Source: JBBQXY01 sp051004815 (lineage in GTDB: Bacteria > Chloroflexota > Ktedonobacteria > Ktedonobacterales > Ktedonobacteraceae). Taken from it: a stretch of DNA of 6,979 bases. Of the stretch, positions 1 through 4,637 are shown in pieces. Numbering within the stretch: position 1 is the stretch's first letter; every line of letters begins with the position of its first letter. Below the pieces are notes generated by a model. That model made no database searches, was not told the DNA's origin, and saw only the letters and a list, made by a program, of their open reading frames with translations. The position numbers and the translations under genes are program-made. The stretch covers positions 1 through 6,979 of the forward strand of contig JBPCJY010000211.1 in assembly GCA_051004815.1 (NCBI GenBank), in the 5' to 3' direction.

Positions 1-14
1 TTGTGTTTTTCCGC

Positions 15-85
15 TGTCGTCTGAGCCACGGACAAAATCTTTTTTCGGCGCACCGGGGGGCTCCTCCCCGCCGCTCAGAATGACA
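15..85. repeat. Short imperfect inverted-repeat element
   Basis: The left end (15-31, TGTCGTCTGAGCCACGG) matches the reverse complement of the right end (68-85, read on minus as TGTCATTCTGAGCGGCGG). The ends share TGTC, TCTGAGC and a CGG end. The centre holds a G-run and C-run (54-70) that fold into a further hairpin. The word GTCATTCTGAGC resembles a dispersed non-coding repeat I associate with several bacterial groups. That is recollection, not a search. No gene is visible in it. It may be a miniature inverted-repeat element or a remnant of one. Confidence 0.4.
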
Positions 86-186
86 TTCCCCTCGCCGATG
101 CCTTTCCCCAAAAAACCTCCCAGTGAAAGACTCCCAGGGTACCTTGCGGCGGGATGAAGGGCTTGCGCACAATCGCACTTGTAACA

Positions 187-214
187 TTGACGCGTACCTA
201 TCTGTAATGATAAA
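187..214 (+). promoter_or_regulatory. Possible sigma-70-like promoter for the secreted-protein gene
   Basis: TTGACG (187-192, five of six matches to TTGACA) is followed after 16 nt by GATAAA (209-214, four of six to TATAAT). An 18-nt alternative ends in TAAACT. The -10 box is weak, so this is only a candidate. It would start transcription near 221, about 200 nt before the ATG at 424. Confidence 0.3.
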
Positions 215-232
215 CTTACGGAAATGGATACA

Positions 233-270
233 CCTATGGTTTGTTTCGTGTGCCACTATACATAGGAGGT
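233..270 (+). promoter_or_regulatory. Orphan Shine-Dalgarno inside a small inverted repeat
   Basis: AGGAGGT (264-270) is a full-strength ribosome binding sequence, but no ATG, GTG or TTG follows at normal distance. The nearest candidate is ATT at 274. CCTATG (233-238) pairs perfectly with CATAGG (261-266), which would cover the first part of the sequence. It could be a decoy, a remnant of a lost small gene, or chance. Confidence 0.2.
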
Positions 271-279
271 TCCATTCTT

Positions 280-299
280 AAAGCTACGGGGGTGGCTTT
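280..299 (+). promoter_or_regulatory. Leader hairpin, weakly terminator-like
   Basis: AAAGCTAC (280-287) pairs with GTGGCTTT (292-299) over 8 bp, with one G-U pair and a GGGG loop. It is followed by a pyrimidine-rich tract (300-309) rather than a clean U-run. It lies about 125 nt upstream of the secreted-protein start. It might be an attenuator or a weak terminator. The U-tract is too broken for a firm call. Confidence 0.25.
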
Positions 300-423
300 T
301 CCTTCCCTTATCCGAACTATGCAATGCTGTATTGTAGCAGGTCGGATGGGTCGTTTCCTTCCGCTTTTCTCTATGCTTAGCTGAACAACCCTTCGTTGAA
401 ATCGCGTCAGGAGGTCTAAAGCA

Positions 424-2109
424 ATGCGCAGAAAGCACCGGATTTCTCTCTTCACGTTCCTTGCACTGGCAGGCCTATTTGTTGGCATCTTTGGGTCAAA
501 CTTTGCTTTTGCCCAGGTACATGTAGCAGGCCATGTACATGCCAGTCAGAGTAGCTCCTCTGCTACCACAGGTTTTCTGAAACTGGCGGGTCAAGTTACT
601 GTCTCAACGCTTCCCGCCGCGGGCAAACTATCTGTAATTTCTCATCCGGCTCCCAAAAGCGTGCGCCATTTCCAGCAGGCAGGAGCTGCTCCGACGATGC
701 AAATGCCCACTGTTGCGTCACAAGTAAATACTGGACCTACAGGTACCTTGCAACGGAACTTCAATGGCGTGGGCAGCCTGGATAGCGCGATCACGAATTT
801 CGGGGCTGAATTTGAGCCACCCGACCAGGGACTCTGTGAAGGCAACGGCTTCGTGGTTGAACCGGTCAACTCAGCCTTCACGATTTACCATACCAATGGG
901 AAGGTAGTGGCGGGTCCGTTCAACGTCAACGCTCTCTTCAGCGAGGGTCTGACCGAGTTCACCAGCGACCCGCGCTGCTACTATGACAAATCAACCAATA
1001 CCTGGTTTGCCTCCATCCTCTTTATCAGTGCCGACAACACGAGGTCGCATACTGACATCGCGGTGAATCCTTCTGGCGATCCGACGACCACCTGGACGGA
1101 CTACCAGATCGATACAACCAATGACGGCACCAACGGCACTCCTCTGCATACAGGCTGCCCGTGCCTTGGCGATCAGCCGTTGCTGGGTCTTGATGCGTTT
1201 AACTTCTATAGCTCTACCAATGAGTTCTCTATTCTGGGAACGCAATTCAATGGAGCGCAGATCTATGCCATCTCCAAGGCTGATCTTGTTTCCTTGTCCA
1301 GTAAAGTCCACTTTGTGCTGTTCCCGAATTTGACGATTGGTGGCAATGTTGCCACGTCCATCCAACCGGCCATTACCTATGGCAGTGCCAATGCCGAGTA
1401 CTTTTTGAACTCGCTGGACCCCTTTGGTACCTTTGACAACCGCCTGGGTGTCTGGGCTATGACCCATGGTGACCTGGTCGCCAAAGGTGGCATTCCAACC
1501 TTATCGCAAGTGGTGATTACGTCGGAGCCATATGGTATTCCGCCGAAGTCTATTCAGCAGGGTGCGACAAGCGTCCTCGATTCAGGCGATGATCGCATGA
1601 TGCAGGTGCAATTTATCAATGGTGCGCTCTGGGGCGCATTGGGTACCTCTGTGACGATTCAGCATGACACGGCGGCGCGTGCCGGTATCGCCTGGTTCCA
1701 AGTGACCCCGCGCCTCTCAGGCAATGCCCTCAGTGGGGCGACGATGAATAAACAGGGCTATGTCGCCAAGCTGGGGAACTACCTGATCTATCCATCGATT
1801 GAGGTCGGCCGTACCGGTACCGCCACGATTGGCATGACCCTTTCTGGCTCAACGTTCTTCCCCAGCGTCGCCTATACCGTGATGAAGGCTAAAGGCAGTT
1901 CCTTTGGCCCCATTCGCATGGTTGCTGCTGGTACAGGGCCGTATGATCCGGCGGCTACCCGTTGGGGCGATTATTCGGCTGCGGTGCTCGATCCCACCAG
2001 CAATAGCATCTGGATGGCCAACGAGTACATTCCGCCAGTGTCGAGCCAAACTACAGATGGCTTGAGAAACTGGGGAACGCGTGTCTTCGAGGTGAGCGCG
2101 ACCATCTAG
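424..2109 (+). CDS. Secreted protein of unknown function, probable beta-propeller-like fold
   Basis: 561 residues. The ATG is set by AGGAGGT at 409-415, 8 nt upstream. A signal peptide is clear: basic MRRKHR, a hydrophobic core at about residues 9-24, and an AFA site with likely cleavage after Ala30, so the mature protein starts QVHVAGHVHA. Residues 31-110 are Ser/Ala/Thr-rich and look like a linker. The remainder (about 111-561) is beta-rich with recurring short blocks: EPPDQGLCEGNG (131-142), SDPRCYYDKSTNTWF (181-195), TGCPCLGD (243-250), DDRMMQVQFINGALWGAL (389-406), RWGDYSAAV (513-521) and NWGTRVFEV (549-557). I recall similar blocks in uncharacterised secreted proteins of soil bacteria, but cannot name a Pfam family. 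The protein has four cysteines (138, 185, 245, 247); the CPC pair could form a disulfide or bind metal. No catalytic site is recognisable and there is no C-terminal anchor, so it is probably released. It appears monocistronic. The frame is intact throughout. Confidence 0.85.
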   Translation: MRRKHRISLFTFLALAGLFVGIFGSNFAFAQVHVAGHVHASQSSSSATTGFLKLAGQVTVSTLPAAGKLSVISHPAPKSVRHFQQAGAAPTMQMPTVASQVNTGPTGTLQRNFNGVGSLDSAITNFGAEFEPPDQGLCEGNGFVVEPVNSAFTIYHTNGKVVAGPFNVNALFSEGLTEFTSDPRCYYDKSTNTWFASILFISADNTRSHTDIAVNPSGDPTTTWTDYQIDTTNDGTNGTPLHTGCPCLGDQPLLGLDAFNFYSSTNEFSILGTQFNGAQIYAISKADLVSLSSKVHFVLFPNLTIGGNVATSIQPAITYGSANAEYFLNSLDPFGTFDNRLGVWAMTHGDLVAKGGIPTLSQVVITSEPYGIPPKSIQQGATSVLDSGDDRMMQVQFINGALWGALGTSVTIQHDTAARAGIAWFQVTPRLSGNALSGATMNKQGYVAKLGNYLIYPSIEVGRTGTATIGMTLSGSTFFPSVAYTVMKAKGSSFGPIRMVAAGTGPYDPAATRWGDYSAAVLDPTSNSIWMANEYIPPVSSQTTDGLRNWGTRVFEVSATI

Positions 2110-2217
2110 GGTATATGAATGGTCTGTAGGCGCACAATTTATTGGCGCACCGCCGATTCATCGGCCCGAATACGTATCAACCTAAGAGCGTGCAAGTAGC
2201 AGGATCGGCATGAAAGG

Positions 2218-2325
2218 CCAGGGCGACCGCAAGGGATCGCCCCTACTATACACGTAGGACAAGCACAACGGGCAACGTCGTATAGTAGGGGCGATCCCTT
2301 GCGGTCGCCCTGGTTGCCACCATGG
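2218..2325. repeat. Long palindromic repeat, copy 1, with intact 34-bp arms
   Basis: The arms 2218-2251 and 2280-2313 are perfectly complementary over 34 bp, around a 28-nt loop (2252-2279). Inside the loop ACGT (2252-2255) can pair with ACGT (2275-2278), leaving C2279 bulged. Four nt beyond the right arm is GCCACCATGG (2316-2325), which copy 2 also has at the same distance. In RNA this would be an extremely stable hairpin; it has no U-run, so it is not a classical intrinsic terminator. It is best described as a REP- or MITE-like palindromic unit. It may still affect mRNA 3' ends or block exonucleases for the secreted-protein transcript upstream. Confidence 0.85.
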
Positions 2326-2433
2326 TACACACTGCACTCATTCACAGACCTGGTGCGGCCCCTACGGTTGGTTGCGAAACGTCCCGTTCCATGGTATCTT
2401 TGTGGAGTACTTATATTATGAATAGCACTACAC

Positions 2434-2440
2434 GAGGAAA
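2434..2440 (+). promoter_or_regulatory. Ribosome binding site supporting a GTG start
   Basis: GAGGAAA lies 8 nt before GTG 2449. The only nearby ATG (2418) is out of frame with the GGQ protein, so this site decides the start. Confidence 0.6.
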
Positions 2441-2448
2441 AGATTAAC

Positions 2449-2796
2449 GTGGCGGAACTCTATCCAACTGACCGCGCCGCACTGGAACGCGACTGTGACC
2501 TGGAATTCTTTATTGCCAGTGGGCCAGGCGGTCAACATCGCAATAAGGTTGAGACAGGTGTGCGCCTGGTACACGTCCCAAGCGGCATTACGGTCACAGC
2601 CACTGAACGCAGATCGCAGCATGCGAACCGCGAGGCTGCATTTGAGCGCATGGAAGCACGACTGCTGGATCTCCAACGTGTTGTGCCTCCACGCAGAGCA
2701 ACACGGCCCAGCGCGGGAAGTCGCTTGCGCCGACTGGAAACAAAACGTCGTAACAGTCTGCTCAAACAACAAAGATCAAATGCAGCGAGCGATTAA
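2449..2796 (+). CDS. Peptide chain release factor-like GGQ-domain protein
   Basis: 115 residues, GTG start. The centre is the catalytic domain of class I release factors: SGPGGQ (24-29) with the GGQ at 27-29, followed by HRNKVETGVRL, then HVPSGITVTATERRSQHANR (42-61), which parallels domain 3 of RF1 and RF2. The codon-recognition domains (PxT or SPF motifs) and the N-terminal domain are absent, so it cannot read stop codons in the usual way. The C-terminus (82-109) is a strongly basic tail (RR, RLRR, KRR, LKQQR), as in ArfB/YaeJ and mitochondrial ICT1 or mtRF-R, where a similar tail enters the empty mRNA channel of stalled ribosomes. The likely role is peptidyl-tRNA hydrolysis on stalled ribosomes or peptidyl-tRNA. 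It is shorter than ArfB (about 140 residues) and has GGQHRN where class I factors usually have GGQHVN. It is convergent with the zinc-ribbon gene, with only 8 nt between the two stops. Confidence 0.88.
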   Translation: MAELYPTDRAALERDCDLEFFIASGPGGQHRNKVETGVRLVHVPSGITVTATERRSQHANREAAFERMEARLLDLQRVVPPRRATRPSAGSRLRRLETKRRNSLLKQQRSNAASD

Positions 2797-2804
2797 GTGA
2801 CGCC

Positions 2805-2960
2805 TCAGGCTTTTTTCTCCTCTTTCAGAAAGCTTTGCATTGAGGTGCCGCAGACTGAGCATGTTCCCTTCATGGCGTGTCGCCCGTTTTTCATGGTAAC
2901 TTCATGAGGGTCTTTCATCTCAGTTTTCTTTTTACATTTCACACAATATGCTTCAGACAT
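2805..2960 (-). CDS. Small zinc-ribbon protein, DUF5679-like
   Basis: 51 residues, starting at ATG 2960-2958 and ending at TGA 2807-2805. GGGAG (2968-2972 on minus) lies 7 nt upstream as ribosome binding site. Two knuckles are clear: Cys6-Val-Lys-Cys9 near the start and Cys34-Ser-Val-Cys37 followed by GT, a typical four-cysteine zinc ribbon. Between them is the block EVTMKNGRHAMKGTC, which I recognise as the pattern of the small DUF5679 family (YCVKC, MKNGRPA, CPVCGT). Family function is unknown; binding to nucleic acid or a protein partner is inferred from the fold. The tail LKEEKKA replaces the family's usual short MFRIG-type end. The 3' end converges with the GGQ gene, and no strong terminator separates them. 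Confidence 0.85.
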   Translation of the reverse strand: MSEAYCVKCKKKTEMKDPHEVTMKNGRHAMKGTCSVCGTSMQSFLKEEKKA

Positions 2961-3078
2961 CGTTCAACTCCCTTTTTTCTTAAAAAGACTCACGTAATGT
3001 GTTTTGAGCGCGGTAATGCTCATCTCTTTCATATACGAGTAGCAGGGTTGCAAAAGATACAATTTGCGGCTCGTATGG

Positions 3079-3090
3079 GAGAATATTCTC
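3079..3090. promoter_or_regulatory. 12-bp perfect palindrome, possible operator
   Basis: GAGAATATTCTC is perfectly self-complementary. It lies about 120 bp upstream of the zinc-ribbon start, within the region expected to hold its promoter. A homodimeric regulator could bind it, but one such palindrome in a 7-kb window is weak evidence. Confidence 0.2.
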
Positions 3091-3138
3091 TATTAGCACT
3101 GGCAAAGTGGTTATTTTTCCAAGGTCTGTGAATGATTA

Positions 3139-3267
3139 CCAGGGCTATTACCTCTCCCCCGGAGAGGGTGGCAAGGGATCGCCCCTACTATACACGCTTA
3201 ACGAGCATGACAGGCACCGTAGTATAGTAGGGGCGATCCCTTGCGGTCGCCCTAGAAGCCACCATGG
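3139..3267. repeat. Long palindromic repeat, copy 2, with left arm interrupted
   Basis: The inner arms 3171-3193 and 3222-3244 are perfectly complementary over 23 bp and identical to those of copy 1. The loop (3194-3221) is 28 nt as in copy 1, but only 18 of 28 bases match. ACG/CGT (3194-3196 and 3218-3220) still pair, with A3221 bulged. The outermost AGGGC (3141-3145) still pairs with GCCCT (3249-3253). The four bases GACC expected in the left arm are replaced by 25 nt (3146-3170) that form their own hairpin, CCTCTCC-CCC-GGAGAGG (3151-3167). GCCACCATGG recurs at 3258-3267. The element lies in the same orientation as copy 1, just downstream of the permease stop. Confidence 0.85.
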
Positions 3268-3286
3268 CCATCGCAGCAATAATTCT

Positions 3287-4582
3287 TTACTTCAACGTAT
3301 CCCAACGAATCGTATTTTCCAGCAGCATAGCGAGCAAGATACCCATGACGAGGCCATTTTGCAGGAGCGTACGCACGAGGTCAGGAATGGTGCTAAAGGC
3401 TGAACCGGGGATCGTCATGAGGGCCAGACCGAGCAAGACGGGAAACGCGAGCCGATAGATAGTCTTATAGGTAAAGGTCATACCCTCGATAGAGGTGAGG
3501 GCTGCGCCAAAAAGCTGCAAATAGGCAACCAGCAAGACGGCGTCTCCAACACTGACCGGCAATGTGGCAAAGAGTTGGCCCACGGCAGGGATGGCACCAA
3601 GCAGAATGAACAGCGCGGAGCCGATGAGGAATGGTGTCCTTTCCAGCAGGCGTGTTGTGCGCAGAAAACCTAGCGACGAAACGTATGGCGCGTAGGGAAC
3701 CTGTCCAAGCAGACCTGCCACGATGGAATTGATGCCGGTCAGCATGAACGACCGCTTATATTGGGCAGCCGTAATCGGCTTCTCATACAGTGCCTCCGCG
3801 CCCTCAAGTGCCGCGAAGGTATTGGTCATGCTGATCAATCCAGCAAGAATGACGGTGATTAATACGCCAACGTTGGTTGCCAGTCCACCCCAGGGAAAGA
3901 GCGCGAAGAACGCATTGCCAGCAGGTGCGAAAGGCAGAGCATGGCCGGGAAAAAGTAGGCGAAACGCGATCCAACCCACTACGATACCGATCAACAGGGC
4001 GAAGTTGCTGATAAAGCCACGGCCCCAGATGCTGAGGGCGAGTACCAGGATGACCAGTCCCAGCGAAAGCAACGCAATCCCTGGCTGGACGGATGGCCCA
4101 TCAGCTAAACCAATCATGCCTTTGAAAAAAATCTGCACGAGTTGCGCTCCCAGCAGGAAATAAAAAGTGCTGGTCACTATGGGCGTAAAGAGGCGACGCA
4201 GCATCCAGCCAACGCCCAGGATGCCAAGCAAGCTGACGAGGATGCCAGAGATGATAATACCGAGTTCGAGTGTACCGCCCAGCGTTGTGAGCGATTGACC
4301 CAATGCCGTGGCACTTGCTGCCAGGCTCAGGATTACGCCCCACCAGAGTCCAGCAGGACCTTCCATCAATGGTAAGCGATGGCCAATAACACCTTGTAGG
4401 ATACAGGCGATACCTGTATAGATAAATGCTCGCTCAAGCGAGGCAGTGACGACCGCTGGCGGTAGATGAAAGGCTTGCCCAATGGAAATAGGAATAACAA
4501 CGACGTTGGCGAACATGAAAAAGAGCCACTGAACTCCGGCCAGGGTGGTCATTACCGGAGTGGTGCCGCGAACAGATTGCAT
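3287..4582 (-). CDS. NCS2-family nucleobase permease, YbbY-like uracil/xanthine transporter
   Basis: 431 residues from ATG 4582-4580, a normal NCS2 length. The start is chosen by AAAGGGA (4589-4595) 6 nt upstream. An upstream ATG at 4774 would add 64 polar, arginine-rich residues read across the amidase 3' end and is rejected. The protein is hydrophobic throughout, with about 12-14 membrane spans. Diagnostic stretches include AGVQWLFFMFANVVVIP (15-31), GHRLPLMEGPAGLWWG (67-82), FKGMIGL (153-159), TNTFAALEGAEALYEKP (253-269), VPYAPYVSSLGF (295-306) and a C-terminal NGLVMGILLAMLLEN block. These resemble E. coli YbbY (FQWFFFIF, MEGPGGLWWG, PFVSSIG) more than UraA or XanQ. The likely role is proton-linked uptake of a purine or pyrimidine. 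The substrate is undetermined, because YbbY-type members differ at the canonical binding residues. It lies 55 bp after the amidase gene on the same strand and is probably co-transcribed. Confidence 0.85.
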   Translation of the reverse strand: MQSVRGTTPVMTTLAGVQWLFFMFANVVVIPISIGQAFHLPPAVVTASLERAFIYTGIACILQGVIGHRLPLMEGPAGLWWGVILSLAASATALGQSLTTLGGTLELGIIISGILVSLLGILGVGWMLRRLFTPIVTSTFYFLLGAQLVQIFFKGMIGLADGPSVQPGIALLSLGLVILVLALSIWGRGFISNFALLIGIVVGWIAFRLLFPGHALPFAPAGNAFFALFPWGGLATNVGVLITVILAGLISMTNTFAALEGAEALYEKPITAAQYKRSFMLTGINSIVAGLLGQVPYAPYVSSLGFLRTTRLLERTPFLIGSALFILLGAIPAVGQLFATLPVSVGDAVLLVAYLQLFGAALTSIEGMTFTYKTIYRLAFPVLLGLALMTIPGSAFSTIPDLVRTLLQNGLVMGILLAMLLENTIRWDTLK

Positions 4583-4588
4583 GACGTG

Positions 4589-4595
4589 TCCCTTT
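4589..4595 (-). promoter_or_regulatory. Ribosome binding site fixing the permease start
   Basis: On the minus strand this reads AAAGGGA, 6 nt before ATG 4582. It supports the 431-residue permease over the longer frame that would overlap the amidase gene. Confidence 0.55.
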
Positions 4596-4637
4596 ACGAT
4601 GCAAAATAACTGTACTATGAAAGGTGCTGGATGAATT

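Larger units (their letters stand above)
86..423. other. Intergenic region and presumed 5' leader of the secreted-protein gene
   Basis: No convincing gene is present. Reading frames here lack a ribosome binding site at a sensible start. The stretch holds a possible promoter (187-214), a 6-bp inverted repeat around an orphan Shine-Dalgarno sequence (233-270), a hairpin (280-299) and the true Shine-Dalgarno of the next gene (409-415). If the promoter is real, the leader is about 200 nt, long for a simple 5' untranslated region. I did not recognise a known riboswitch class. Confidence 0.5.
2110..2448. other. Intergenic region containing palindrome copy 1
   Basis: No gene. After the stop at 2109 there is a GGCGCAC direct repeat (2129-2135 and 2144-2150) and a 5-bp hairpin GCCGA-TTCA-TCGGC (2152-2165), without a U-tract and so not a normal terminator. 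The long palindrome follows (2218-2313). Between it and the next gene, TATTAT (2414-2419) could be a -10 box for the GGQ gene, but I see no good -35. The minus-strand frame across 2139-2345 is produced by the palindrome and is not a gene. Confidence 0.6.
2961..3286. other. Intergenic region upstream of the zinc-ribbon gene, with palindrome copy 2
   Basis: No gene. It holds the ribosome binding site and presumed promoter of the zinc-ribbon gene (no box is clear enough to call), a 7-bp inverted repeat ATACGAG/CTCGTAT (3033-3039 and 3070-3076), a 12-bp palindrome (3079-3090) and the second long palindrome (3139-3267), whose right arm ends 33 bp from the permease stop. The open frames 2877-3131 and 3107-3403 on plus have no supporting start or composition. 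The second of them merely crosses the palindrome. Confidence 0.6.

Noticed and set aside
292..384. Possible 30-codon leader peptide starting at GTG 292
   Set aside because: No ribosome binding site lies at proper distance, since the orphan AGGAGGT is 21 nt upstream. The start is inside a hairpin and the peptide shows no attenuator-type codon run.
991..1467. 158-codon minus-strand frame opposite the secreted-protein gene
   Set aside because: It is a shadow of the plus-strand gene, rich in Arg and Gly with no recognisable domain. The plus frame has a signal peptide and a ribosome binding site.
2139..2345. Minus-strand open frame of 68 codons containing GSPLLY and VGAIPCGRP
   Set aside because: It is produced by the long palindrome. 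The plus-strand frame across copy 2 (3107-3403) yields nearly the same words because the arms are self-complementary. There is no ribosome binding site or protein-like composition.
2428..2772. 114-codon minus-strand frame and 101-codon plus frame over the GGQ gene
   Set aside because: The GGQ motif and RF-type core in the 2449 frame identify the real gene. The other frames give no domain.
2802..2816. Terminator-like GCC-TCA-GGC with T-run
   Set aside because: The stem is only 3 bp (4 bp would leave a one-base loop), and the T-run is coding sequence for the lysines at the end of the zinc-ribbon protein.
2218..3267. CRISPR array
   Set aside because: There are only two repeat units, 0.9 kb apart with genes between them, and they are long hairpins rather than short repeats with uniform spacers.
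3723..4163. 146-codon plus-strand frame opposite the permease
   Set aside because: It is a shadow frame of a hydrophobic membrane protein gene and has no start signal.
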